64,000 nt of DNA from Winogradskyella wichelsiae (GTDB lineage Bacteria > Bacteroidota > Bacteroidia > Flavobacteriales > Flavobacteriaceae), in contig NZ_JABFDJ010000001.1 of assembly GCF_013403925.1 (NCBI RefSeq), forward strand, positions 1 to 64,000, in the 5' to 3' direction. The notes beneath the pieces were generated by a model, which saw only the letters and a program-made list of their open reading frames with translations, did no database searches and had not been told where the DNA came from. Below, piece after piece: positions 1 to 7,745 of this stretch. The translations under genes were made by a program, and so were the position numbers. Each line of letters starts with the position of its first letter. The stretch's first letter is position 1.

Positions 1-354
1 TTAACCTTATTCCTCTCTTTTGTTCTTTCTAATTATATAGCTTAAATTTAGTGTTTTTATTAAAATGCTAACTTAAGCCGTGTATAATTAATTGCTTTGT
101 TCTTACCTACTTGCGAATATTCCTGCGGAATATTCACGGGTTCGTAAAAGTTTGCTAAATTAGTTGCTGAACCACGCAACTAACCATACACAAGACCGTT
201 GTATGCAATAATGACCCGTCCTGAATAAAGGCTACATAATTTTAAACATTATGTACAAAAATAACAAAGTAATTAGACGGTATTCAGAACAGATTTCCGT
301 ATTTAACAACAGCGAATTAAAACTAATTGAAAAGTATCAGAGAAGAGCAATCTA
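1..354. other. Intergenic stretch with integron-like inverted repeat
   Basis: I see no convincing gene here. The notable content is the imperfect inverted repeat at 80-191, listed separately. After it a short purine-rich tract leads into the UPF0158 gene at 355. The window edge cuts whatever lies further left. Confidence 0.5.
80..191. repeat. attC-like imperfect inverted repeat with inner hairpin
   Basis: The outer arms are GTGTATAATTAATTGC (80-95) and GCAACTAACCATACAC (176-191), complementary at 13 of 16 positions. Between them, 115-135 is a perfect hairpin: GAATATTCC, a TGC loop, then GGAATATTC. Just beyond the right arm is ACCGTTGTATGC, a motif I remember from intergenic repeats between single-gene cassettes in flavobacteria. 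The structure is visible in the sequence. The reading as a recombination site is inference; it could simply be a dispersed hairpin repeat. Confidence 0.4.
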
Positions 355-816
355 ATGAAAAAAAGACAGTCAGAAATAATAAAGGAAATAGCACAAGAAT
401 TGGATTGCGGATTTGACTGTTATTACAATTCTAAAACTTACGAAATTGTTGCAATTCCGAATTTTTCACAATTTTCGGACGAGGATGAATTTAAAGAGGC
501 TTTTAGTGACAGTTTAGAAAAAGTGGAAAAACATAAAACGGATTTTATAAAATTTGAGACATTAGAAACCTTTGAGTCGTTTAAAATTATGGAACTTTTT
601 GTTGAGCAGTTATCTGACCAAAATCTAAAATCACAATTGGAAAATATTTTAGAAAATAAAAAGCCATTTCAGAATTTTAAGCATAAAATTGACCATTCTG
701 AATATAGACAAAGGTGGTTTGAATTTAAGAAAAGTGAGTTGGAAAAAATAGTAGAAAATCAATTAGAGAGCGGAAAAGCCTGCGCACAGCAAAGTGCTCA
801 GCCAAAAAACAAATAA
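355..816 (+). CDS. UPF0158 family protein
   Basis: This 153-residue protein matches my memory of the UPF0158 family, whose function is unknown. The family pattern is visible from the N-terminal LDCG-FDCYYN segment through AIPNFSQFSDEDEF, a central FESFKIMELFVEQL helix and a basic FQNFKHKI segment near residue 105. It has no signal peptide or membrane segment, so it is probably cytoplasmic. The last 15 or so residues (GKACAQQSAQPKNK) look unlike the rest and may be read-through into a cassette boundary. It stands alone, downstream of an integron-like inverted repeat, which suggests a mobile single-gene unit. Family call good, role unknown. Confidence 0.75.
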   Translation: MKKRQSEIIKEIAQELDCGFDCYYNSKTYEIVAIPNFSQFSDEDEFKEAFSDSLEKVEKHKTDFIKFETLETFESFKIMELFVEQLSDQNLKSQLENILENKKPFQNFKHKIDHSEYRQRWFEFKKSELEKIVENQLESGKACAQQSAQPKNK

Positions 817-1377
817 AACCTATTAATTTTCACTAGCGTACTTCTGCTGCATCAAATATTAATTCTGATTTTGCGATAGTAAAAGCCTGTTTTCAGTAAT
901 TTATTACACATTGCAATTAATGTTGATTTTTATTCTTTCCTTTGGCTTCGATTAGCTCATAAAGATGTCTCCAAGCTTTATTGAATTTTCAAGCATCAAA
1001 ACAGCACTTAAATAATATATTTCTCAACTTAATTTAATTTTAATCTGTAGTCATATTTCAAGACAAGAAAGTTGTTACTAAACTTACCTGTGGTCGTTAT
1101 AATGAGGTCTTATATGGAATATTCTTTTTAAATTTTATCAGACTAAAGAGGACTACTGCCAACATTTGTTTTATTGACTAAAGTAAGTTTAATAAAATAT
1201 TACTCTCGTTTTTAACTTAGGTGTAAATATTACTCTCATTATGTTATGAACGAGTGAATAGAAGTAATTTGAGAAACTTATTAATCAAACTAGAAAAAAA
1301 TAAAGTGCTTCACTTATATCATTAGCCAACCATATAATGAACATAGCAAATAGATTTAGCTCACAATGATCTTTTGA
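817..1377. other. AT-rich gene-free stretch, possible gene remnant
   Basis: There is no complete gene. On the minus strand, 917-988 reads as a short open C-terminal fragment (KAWRHLYELIEAKGK) ending in a stop, with a stop just upstream. It may be the tail of a decayed gene. A short direct repeat, AATATTACTCTC, occurs at about 1196 and 1227. This fits eroded accessory DNA. Confidence 0.4.
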
Positions 1378-1599
1378 TCAACATTCTTTAGGAAGTTTAA
1401 GGTCTTTATAAACCTCCTTCAATAATTCACCAGGATCCACATCAATAGCTAAAGCAATTAAATAAAGTTCTTCAGCTCGCAACTTAGTTGATTTATTAGA
1501 ACTCAGTTGGGAAAGCCTAGCCTGACTTATACGAGTACGCCTTGAAACCAAGGCTCTATTAACTGATTTTTTTGTAAGATACAAACCTAAGGATGTCAT
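1378..1599 (-). CDS. Small XRE/Cro-type HTH regulator
   Basis: This 73-residue protein is little more than one helix-turn-helix domain. The segment RTRISQARLSQLSSNKSTKLRAEELYLIALAIDVDPGELL follows the HTH_3 pattern: a recognition helix around residues 26-34 and the closing LIALAL-DVDPGELL helix. It has no sensor or dimerisation domain. It lies head to head with the HEPN operon starting at 1754, with 154 nt of very AT-rich DNA between them, the usual layout of an autoregulated toxin-antitoxin or defence locus. I infer that it represses that operon and itself. The HTH call is solid; the regulatory target is inference. Confidence 0.75.
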   Translation of the reverse strand: MTSLGLYLTKKSVNRALVSRRTRISQARLSQLSSNKSTKLRAEELYLIALAIDVDPGELLKEVYKDLKLPKEC

Positions 1600-1611
1600 A
1601 AATAATTTCGA

Positions 1612-1627
1612 ATTTATATATATAAAT
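1612..1627. promoter_or_regulatory. Candidate operator, 16-bp perfect palindrome
   Basis: The sequence ATTTATATATATAAAT is a perfect palindrome 13 nt upstream of the start codon of the HTH gene (start at 1599), inside the divergent promoter region. A dimeric Cro-like repressor could bind here. Alternating AT tracts arise easily by chance in such AT-rich DNA, so this is a weak call. Confidence 0.3.
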
Positions 1628-1753
1628 ATACTTTGAATATAGAAAAAGATAGAATTACTAAAGTTTAATTTTGAATTTAAATAGTTTTTATATGGATTTG
1701 TTTAGATATTCTAAAGATTAATTAATAAAGTTACTATTCAAAAGAAATAAGGT

Positions 1754-2452
1754 ATGAATAATGAAATACATATTAAACACATCATAGACAAACTAAAATC
1801 TCTTTTAGAAATTAAGTATGTATACAAATCAAAAGACGAAGGAGGAAAATATCTCAAACATTTATTAATCATAATACTGCAAGGAAATTGTTCTTCCTTA
1901 ACCAAAGAATTATCAGCGATGGTTGCTAAAATATTTCAAGAGGAAACAGAATTCTTATACCGAATATTTTCTTTTGAATATGCCCATCACCAGTTAAAAG
2001 AAGAAAACTTATTTTTTGTTCATGGCTCCTCATGGGAAAAACAAATCTTCTATAATCTAAATTCAGAATTAGATAGTTTTCATGAGTATTATGCAACAGG
2101 AAAAACGTTAGATCAGATACAATCGATTTACGAAAAAGAACGTTGTAAAATAGCTGCGTTTATGGATGGTGTTAAGTTTTTTGTCGAAAAAAGTAATCTT
2201 CCTCAAGCGGCTTTTATGCTCCACCAATATATAGAATTGTGGTTTCGCTATGCTGCCCTTATTTTAATGGGTAAAGAACGAAAAAGTCATAGTATCAAAG
2301 AGCTTCAAACATATCTAAAAATATTTTCAGCTGAACTTGGTAATCTTTTCAATACGGAAATAGAAGAAGAGAAACACCTTTTAAAATTATTGGATGATGC
2401 CTATATCACTACACGTTATGAAAACAATTACCATATTAACAATGAACAATGA
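1754..2452 (+). CDS. HEPN-domain protein, putative RNase/toxin
   Basis: This 232-residue protein has a C-terminal HEPN domain (about residues 125-232). It shows the typical helix AAFMLHQYIELWFRYAALILMG, an SHSIKELQTYL segment, and the R-x5-H motif RYENNYH at residues 221-227. In HEPN RNases these arginine and histidine residues form the catalytic pair. The N-terminal 120 residues resemble the remnant of the nucleotidyltransferase (MNT) domain often fused to HEPN, but I see no GS-x10-DxD catalytic motif, so it would be inactive or simply different. It is the first gene of an operon with a small-protein family (2442-3600), divergent from an HTH regulator. Likely a defence or toxin-antitoxin effector; the role is inferred from domain and context. 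Confidence 0.7.
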   Translation: MNNEIHIKHIIDKLKSLLEIKYVYKSKDEGGKYLKHLLIIILQGNCSSLTKELSAMVAKIFQEETEFLYRIFSFEYAHHQLKEENLFFVHGSSWEKQIFYNLNSELDSFHEYYATGKTLDQIQSIYEKERCKIAAFMDGVKFFVEKSNLPQAAFMLHQYIELWFRYAALILMGKERKSHSIKELQTYLKIFSAELGNLFNTEIEEEKHLLKLLDDAYITTRYENNYHINNEQ

Positions 2453-2921
2453 ACAAATTCATAGAATAATAGAGAAAGCTACTAAAATTGAATTAATAGC
2501 CACGTTGTTATTTAAAAATAAGTTGGACGATTGTGTAAAGCACGAATTAAATCCAAACGATGTTAGTATTCCGAAAAAAGAATCTTCTCAGCCAAATGAT
2601 ACAGAATTGTCTAAGTTTATTAATTCACTTTCTATAAATGACTTTTCAACCCTAAAACCCTACCCTCATAAAAAAGGGCTATATACTATCGATGTACTAA
2701 CTGAAGGTTATTTGGACACATCCTTCATGATTTCAAATCTACTAAAGGTATGTATCACAGCTATGGATACAGACCACTGCTCTACACGATCCATTCCCAA
2801 TCCAGAGCATAATATCAAAGAAGTTTTAGGATATATATTAGACATGATACCCCATAATGAAATGGAAGTTTTGGATGGCATTAAGGATATAGTTTTAAAC
2901 CCGAAAAGGAACAGCTTATGA
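2442..2921 (+). CDS. Unknown protein, copy 1 of a tandem small-protein family
   Basis: I do not recognise this family. I place the start at the ATG at 2442, inside the end of the HEPN gene (11-nt overlap), giving 159 residues; an ATG at 2394 would make an overlap of 59 nt. The C-terminal half, from about residue 70, shares a pattern with the next protein: a GYLD/-DIT segment, an ISNLLKVCITAMD helix, and VLGYILDMIPHNEMEVLDGI. The protein is soluble, charged, and has no signal peptide. The overlap with the HEPN gene implies translational coupling and a shared job, possibly antitoxin or accessory subunit. Confidence 0.6.
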   Translation: MNNEQIHRIIEKATKIELIATLLFKNKLDDCVKHELNPNDVSIPKKESSQPNDTELSKFINSLSINDFSTLKPYPHKKGLYTIDVLTEGYLDTSFMISNLLKVCITAMDTDHCSTRSIPNPEHNIKEVLGYILDMIPHNEMEVLDGIKDIVLNPKRNSL

Positions 2922-3262
2922 AAGAAAAAAAGAAATTAAAGGCAATAAAGAAGCACATTAAAAATTTCCCTGGAGTAAGTTTAGATCCACATGGCAATAG
3001 AACAAGAAAGACCATAAGTTTTGAGGTCTCTGACCATGAGGACATAACCAGCAGTATTTCTGCACTTTTAGAATTGTGCTATTATGCACTAGATGGCAAT
3101 GGGGTTTTCGTATCTCCTAAACATAGCAATAAGACGCCAACAAATAGCGTAACCAAGGTACTAGAGATGGTTATTGATCTCTTGCCTCACGACCAAATGT
3201 TCTGTTTGGATAAGATCACTGAAATCCTTTCCGCACAGGAACTCAAAAAACCGAAACCTTAA
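2918..3262 (+). CDS. Unknown protein, copy 2 of the tandem family
   Basis: This 114-residue protein overlaps the previous gene by 4 nt (ATGA). Its body aligns by eye with copy 1: ISALLELCYYALDG against ISNLLKVCITAMDT, and VLEMVIDLLPHDQMFCLDKI against VLGYILDMIPHNEMEVLDGI. The shared signature is hydrophobic-LP-H-(N/D)-(E/Q)-M-x3-LD-x-I. It lacks most of the N-terminal part of copy 1 and starts with a lysine-rich segment. No known domain was recognised. Tandem duplication inside the operon explains its presence; its function is open. Confidence 0.6.
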   Translation: MKEKKKLKAIKKHIKNFPGVSLDPHGNRTRKTISFEVSDHEDITSSISALLELCYYALDGNGVFVSPKHSNKTPTNSVTKVLEMVIDLLPHDQMFCLDKITEILSAQELKKPKP

Positions 3263-3272
3263 ATACGACGAT

Positions 3273-3600
3273 ATGAAACAAAAAAGAAAAGACCTTGAAA
3301 AGCTGATAAGATCAGCTAAATATAAATTAATAACATTAGAACCTTCTAATGTACAAACGGGTAAGTTTAAAGTCTCTCTTTTTACAGTTCGACGGCTATC
3401 TCGATTTATTTATTACCATTGAATCGTTAATTAATGTCTGTATAATGGCCAGTCATGTCAATAACTCTAATGGAACTGAAGATGATGGATTGGATATTCG
3501 TAAGACCTTATAATTAGCCAATAAATTACTCCCTTTTGATGAAGGTGAGTTTTTAGATAATGTGAATGTTTTGTTGAAAGATAACAGATCAAATGACTAA
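3273..3600 (+). pseudogene. Copy 3 of the tandem family, frameshifted and interrupted
   Basis: Reading from ATG 3273 gives a lysine-rich N-terminus like copy 2. After a T5 run near 3380 the family continues in another frame: GYLDLFITIESLINVCIM matches GYLDTSFMISNLLKVCIT of copy 1. An in-frame TAA at 3511-3513 then interrupts it. After the stop the signature goes on (LANKLLPFDEGEFLDNVNVLL) to a final stop at 3598-3600. One base indel in the T run and one nonsense change are enough to explain it. The gene is decayed, unless both differences are sequencing errors. Confidence 0.7.
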
Positions 3601-4059
3601 TATATTTTCAAAGAATACTAAATATCAATTCATTGAACAACCTTCAATACATTATAATAAACATATTTTAAGTTTTCTAAATTATTACCTTTTAATGGCT
3701 TTAACATTACCAAACTTGATTAGGTTCCTATCGTTCAATTTTATTTATTTAATTCATTAAACTGTAAGGATATGTACATCGATATTCAAAAATCTTCGAG
3801 TATCTCTTCTACCCGTAATTATACTTTTTAATAATTATTTAAAGTATCTTATAATGCACGCTTTTATTTGATGTCATAGAAAATAATTATGTGGCTCTTA
3901 TACCAAATAATAAAATTAGCTCCGAATTATTATAATTTATAATGCAGACATAAACTTAAGTGTTAAATTTTGTTAAATCGAGACCAATTCGGTGACCAAT
4001 AAAATCAGATCCTTTTGAAAGCATTATAAACACTGAAAAGTACAATTTATGGTCGTTGT

Positions 4060-4073
4060 CTCCGACTCCACCA
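4060..4073 (+). other. tmRNA/tRNA 3'-end-like sequence, candidate att site
   Basis: CTCCGACTCCACCA differs by one base from the CTCCGGCTCCACCA ending that I remember for flavobacterial tmRNA. It is followed 3 nt later by a terminator, as behind a real tmRNA. No tmRNA or tRNA body is visible upstream. This is what remains at the far end of an island that integrated into the 3' end of such a gene. The match is short, and chance cannot be excluded. Confidence 0.35.
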
Positions 4074-4076
4074 TTA

Positions 4077-4118
4077 AAACCCTTTATATCTGAAAAGACA
4101 TAAGGGGTTTATTTTTTT
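4077..4118 (+). terminator. Rho-independent terminator
   Basis: An 11-bp stem pairs AAACCCTTTAT (4077-4087) with ATAAGGGGTTT (4100-4110), with one G-T wobble, followed by A and seven T. It sits right behind the tmRNA-end-like sequence, with no coding gene close upstream, so it probably belonged to an RNA gene. Confidence 0.7.
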
Positions 4119-4376
4119 AGGTTAAAACCTGATTCTTCCACATCTACTTCTTTAGTTTCCTCCATATTATTTGCATTTCAAATTACAGTAAAATCATTTA
4201 TATTTTTTTAAGTTTAAACTATGATTAGCTAACATTGTATCTGCTCTAAACGTTTAATAATTACTACTCCATTGAATAACAACACAAAGCGTTTCATTTA
4301 TTTTTCTACTGACATATATCATAAATTAAAATAAATTTATTTTGTAAATTTAAATTCACAAATAAAAGCTAAGATC

Positions 4377-5225
4377 ATGTTATCTATCCTTTTACCAACA
4401 GACTTCTCCAAAAACTCTATTAATGCTATTAAATATGCTTTAGAATTTTTTAAGTATCAAAAAGTAGAATTCTTTTTGATGCATGCTTATGGCAATGAGT
4501 TTTATGATCATGATGAGTTAGTATCTCGAGAGGTTTTTGAAGCTGTATTAAAAAAGGTAAACACAAAATCTCAAAATAATTTAGACAAGCTTTTAAATGA
4601 ATTAAAGGTAATTGCACCAAACCCTAGATATATTTTCCAAACTATTTCTGCTAATAATACACTTGTTGAAGAAGCTAACACCATAGCTGATGATAAGAAT
4701 ATAGATCTGATTGTCATGGGTACGCAAGGAAAATCTAATACACGTAATATTATATTTGGAAGTCAGACTTTTCAGGTTTTAAAATATGTACAATGTCCGG
4801 TTTTAGCCATTCCTGCAAATTACACAAATACGCAACCTGAAAAAGTAATGTTTCCTACAAATTATCTTATTCCTTATAAACGACGTGAATTAAAATTGTT
4901 GTCTATTTTAGCGAAATCCTATAGAAGTAAAATAGATGTTGTTTATATTACAACGAGTTCTAAATTATCTATAAGACAAGAAGATAATAAAGCGTTTATA
5001 AAAGACACATTATCACCCAATAAAATAAACTTTAAAATTGAAAACAGCAATAAAATTGCAGATACTATTTCTGGCTATATTAAAGAAAATGAAATAGATA
5101 TGATAACCATGATAAATACACAACATTCTTTTTTAGAAGATCTGTTATTTCCTTCTACAATAGATAAAGTAAGTCTTGGATTAGACATTCCACTTTTAGC
5201 GTTTCAAAATACAGCTAGAAAGTAA
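4377..5225 (+). CDS. Universal stress protein, tandem Usp domains
   Basis: This 282-residue protein contains two UspA-type alpha/beta domains. The first (residues 1-147) opens with the canonical LLPTDFSKNS and carries the nucleotide-binding motif G-2x-G-9x-GS at 115-129 (GTQG...FGS), so it probably binds ATP. The second domain (about 155-278) keeps the fold (MFPTNYLIP, MITMINTQHSFLE) but has lost the glycine motif. Usp proteins are cytoplasmic and respond to starvation, oxygen or redox stress; the precise role here is unknown. It is the first of three tandem usp genes, separated by 50 and 68 nt. Confidence 0.9.
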   Translation: MLSILLPTDFSKNSINAIKYALEFFKYQKVEFFLMHAYGNEFYDHDELVSREVFEAVLKKVNTKSQNNLDKLLNELKVIAPNPRYIFQTISANNTLVEEANTIADDKNIDLIVMGTQGKSNTRNIIFGSQTFQVLKYVQCPVLAIPANYTNTQPEKVMFPTNYLIPYKRRELKLLSILAKSYRSKIDVVYITTSSKLSIRQEDNKAFIKDTLSPNKINFKIENSNKIADTISGYIKENEIDMITMINTQHSFLEDLLFPSTIDKVSLGLDIPLLAFQNTARK

Positions 5226-5275
5226 TCAAACAATCATTCAACTTAATACATACACCTTCCTCTAAACACCTAATC

Positions 5276-6103
5276 ATGCCAAAGAATATACTTTTACCAA
5301 CCGATTTTTCAGATAATGCTTGGAGTGCTGCTTTATACGCCATAAAATTATATGCTAATGAACAATGTACTTTTCACTTTTTGCATTCTACAAAAATGAA
5401 AGCCTCTTCAATGTCTAATATTTCTAATAAACTGATAAGTGTATTGGTAGAAAACGCAGAAAAGGATTTAGGGCAATTGAAAGCAAAAGTAGAAAAAGAA
5501 TATGCTAATGAAAATCATACATTTAAAGTCTTTTTAAGCACAAACCTTTTACACAATTCAATTGAAGTTCTTGTAGAGAAAGAAGCGATTGATATTATTG
5601 TTATTGGTACAAAAGGAGCAACTTTAGCAAAAGAAATTATGTTTGGTAGTAATACTGTAAACGTTATTAAACAGATAAAAAAATGTCCCGTTTTAGTAAT
5701 TCCAAATGAGTACAAGTATATACAACCTGAAGAAATCGCTTTCCCCACCGATTATAATCGCCCTTATGGAGAAGAATTATCTGCATTAAAGGATTTAGCT
5801 GATCTTTATAACTCTAAAATTAGAATTGTACATATTAATACTGAAGAAGCTATTTCTAAAACTCAAAAACAAAATTTAGCATTGTTAAAAATAGGTTTAG
5901 ACCATAATGACAGTATTTTTCATTGGATGCCAAACTGTGACAAAAAAGAAAAAGCTATCAATGATTTTATTAAGGAACTAAAAATAAATATACTAGTAAT
6001 GATAAATTACAAGCATAGTTTTTTAGAAAATTTAGTAAAGGAGCCCGTCATAAAAAATATAGGATTTCACCCTACAATACCATTTTTGGTGATACCTCGC
6101 TAA
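5276..6103 (+). CDS. Universal stress protein, tandem Usp domains
   Basis: At 275 residues it has the same two-domain layout as its neighbours. The N-terminal domain opens with ILLPTDFSDNAWSAA and has an intact ATP motif at residues 111-125 (GTKG...FGS). The C-terminal domain begins near FPTDYNRPYG and ends in the shared block MINYKHSFLENL, without the glycine motif. It is closer to the third gene than to the first (both have FSDN-WSA, FPTDYNR and FHP-IPFLVIP), so these two look like a recent duplication. Confidence 0.9.
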   Translation: MPKNILLPTDFSDNAWSAALYAIKLYANEQCTFHFLHSTKMKASSMSNISNKLISVLVENAEKDLGQLKAKVEKEYANENHTFKVFLSTNLLHNSIEVLVEKEAIDIIVIGTKGATLAKEIMFGSNTVNVIKQIKKCPVLVIPNEYKYIQPEEIAFPTDYNRPYGEELSALKDLADLYNSKIRIVHINTEEAISKTQKQNLALLKIGLDHNDSIFHWMPNCDKKEKAINDFIKELKINILVMINYKHSFLENLVKEPVIKNIGFHPTIPFLVIPR

Positions 6104-6171
6104 ACTGATAAAAATCATTTTAGATGTAAAAGCCATAAACTATTTTTGTAATAGAGGATAAAAAAAACATC

Positions 6172-7008
6172 ATGAGACACCAAATATTATTACCAACAGA
6201 TTTTTCAGATAATTCTTGGAGCGCTATACTTTACGCTTTAAAATTATATGCTAATGAACCTTGTACTTTTTACTTTTTGCATTCATGGTCATTTACAAAC
6301 AAAACATCTAGAACTTATATTACATCAAGTTTTATAGAATTACAAAAGAAAGAAGCAAAGGCTCAATTGTTAGAATTAACAAATAAGGCAAAAGCAGAAA
6401 GTACTAATTCTGATCATAAATTTGAAACTATTCATAGCGTTGAACCTTTATTTAGTACTATTGAAAGTGCAATTCAAGATTTTAAAATAAGCTTAGTAAT
6501 TATGGGGACTAAAGGTGCTACTGGAGCTAAAGAATTTTTCTTTGGGAGTAACACCGTAAATATTATTAATAAAATAAGATTGTGTCCTGTCTTGGTTATT
6601 CCTGATGGATATAACTTTATTAAACCAGAACAAGTTGCTTTCCCTACGGATTATAATAGATTTTATGGAGACGAATTACAACCTTTATTAGAACTCTCAA
6701 AATTGTATGATTCTAAAATAAGAATTGCTCACATCAATGTCTCTGATAATTTAAGTGATAAGCAAAGTTATAACCTATCGATGTTAAAGGCTTATATTGA
6801 AGATTGTCCAAGCTGTATAGATTGGATGCCTAATTTTGGTACTAAAGAACAATCTATTATTGATTTCATTAAAGATTATGACATCAATATTCTTGTAATG
6901 ATTAATTATAAACATAGTTTTATTGAAAATGTAATGAATGAACCTGTAATTCAAAAAATTGGTTTTCATCCTATTATACCTTTTCTTGTCATACCAGAAA
7001 TGAATTAA
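6172..7008 (+). CDS. Universal stress protein, tandem Usp domains
   Basis: This is the third usp copy, 278 residues. The first domain has LLPTDFSDNSWSA and the ATP motif GTKG...FGS around residues 113-127. The second has FPTDYNRFYG and ends with MINYKHSFIENV and IPFLVIP. It is a close paralogue of the preceding gene. The three genes end together at the strong terminator at 7031-7058, so they are probably one transcript with possible internal starts in the 50-70 nt gaps. Confidence 0.9.
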   Translation: MRHQILLPTDFSDNSWSAILYALKLYANEPCTFYFLHSWSFTNKTSRTYITSSFIELQKKEAKAQLLELTNKAKAESTNSDHKFETIHSVEPLFSTIESAIQDFKISLVIMGTKGATGAKEFFFGSNTVNIINKIRLCPVLVIPDGYNFIKPEQVAFPTDYNRFYGDELQPLLELSKLYDSKIRIAHINVSDNLSDKQSYNLSMLKAYIEDCPSCIDWMPNFGTKEQSIIDFIKDYDINILVMINYKHSFIENVMNEPVIQKIGFHPIIPFLVIPEMN

Positions 7009-7030
7009 AAATCGATAAAAAAATAAAAAA

Positions 7031-7065
7031 AGACCTGTAAAAGTTAATTTACAGGTCTTTTTTTA
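7031..7065. terminator. Bidirectional rho-independent terminator
   Basis: A perfect 11-bp stem, AGACCTGTAAA (7031-7041) with TTTACAGGTCT (7048-7058), is flanked by A7 on the left and T6 on the right. It serves both the usp genes on the plus strand and the convergent FKBP gene's upstream-reading strand. Confidence 0.85.
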
Positions 7066-7082
7066 TTTAAAATAGTAGATGC

Positions 7083-7511
7083 TTATTTGATCTCAACCAA
7101 TTCTAATTCAAAGACTAATTCTTGCCCTGCTAAAGGATGATTTCCATCAACAATTACGTGATCTTCATTTACCTCAGCAATTCTAAATTGGTGCTCATTA
7201 CCTTGCTCATCTCTAGAAGCTAAACCTAAACCAACTTCTGGCTTAATTTCTTCTGGTAATTGTGCTTTTTCAACTTTATGAAATAATTCTTTCTTGACAT
7301 CGCCATAAGCTTCATTTACAGGAATGTCAACAGTTTTCTTATCATTCACTTTCATGTCGATAACTGCATTTTCAAAACCAGGAATCAACATCCCTTGTCC
7401 TAATGTAAATTCTAAAGGCTCACGCTCTAAAGAACTATCAAAGACTTGTCCTGTTTTTAATTTCCCTGTATAATGTACTTTAACAGTATCGTTTTCTTTT
7501 ACTTGACTCAT
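7083..7511 (-). CDS. FKBP-type peptidyl-prolyl isomerase, SlyD/SlpA-like
   Basis: At 142 residues it matches the SlyD/SlpA class. An FKBP domain (VKVHYTGKLKTGQVFDSSLEREPLEFTLGQG, IPGFENAVIDMKVNDKK) is interrupted after about residue 68 by the insert-in-flap chaperone domain, then returns with NHPLAGQELVFELELVEI. It catalyses cis-trans isomerisation of prolyl bonds and assists folding in the cytoplasm. The histidine-rich metal tail of Escherichia coli SlyD is absent. It stands alone, convergent with the usp operon, with its own promoter. Confidence 0.9.
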   Translation of the reverse strand: MSQVKENDTVKVHYTGKLKTGQVFDSSLEREPLEFTLGQGMLIPGFENAVIDMKVNDKKTVDIPVNEAYGDVKKELFHKVEKAQLPEEIKPEVGLGLASRDEQGNEHQFRIAEVNEDHVIVDGNHPLAGQELVFELELVEIK

Positions 7512-7540
7512 AAATTTCTTGTTTTCATTATAATGAGCCG

Positions 7541-7548
7541 CAAAATTA
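7541..7548 (-). promoter_or_regulatory. Bacteroidota -7 element of the FKBP gene
   Basis: On the minus strand this reads TAATTTTG, fitting TAnnTTTG, 30 nt upstream of the ATG. No clear -33 TTG was found at the expected spacing. Confidence 0.4.
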
Positions 7549-7745
7549 TTGTTTATAACAGAGAAAAAAGAATGATAAGCAGATTTTCTCTAGAATTAAG
7601 AAAAACTTAACGTCAATATGTCATTTAGGTTTGTATTTTACTTCTATAAATTAAACTAATCACCACGCACACAAAAATGGTAAGAAATTAATAAACATTT
7701 CGACTATCTTTATCTTCAATAATTTAAAAGAAAGAACTATTACTT

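Larger units (their letters stand above)
3601..4376. other. Gene-free stretch at probable island edge
   Basis: No open reading frame of note. Its right part holds the tRNA/tmRNA-end-like sequence at 4060-4073 and the terminator at 4077-4118, listed separately. The rest is AT-rich DNA that separates the accessory genes from the universal stress protein genes. The promoter of those genes must lie in the last 150 nt, but no clear TAnnTTTG element stands out. Confidence 0.5.

Noticed and set aside
917..988. Gene fragment on the minus strand (KAWRHLYELIEAKGK)
   Set aside because: Only 23 codons with stops on both sides and no family I can name; noted in the intergenic entry but not called a pseudogene.
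4060..4073. Complete tRNA or tmRNA gene
   Set aside because: No acceptor 5' arm, anticodon arm or T-loop GTTCGA could be found upstream.
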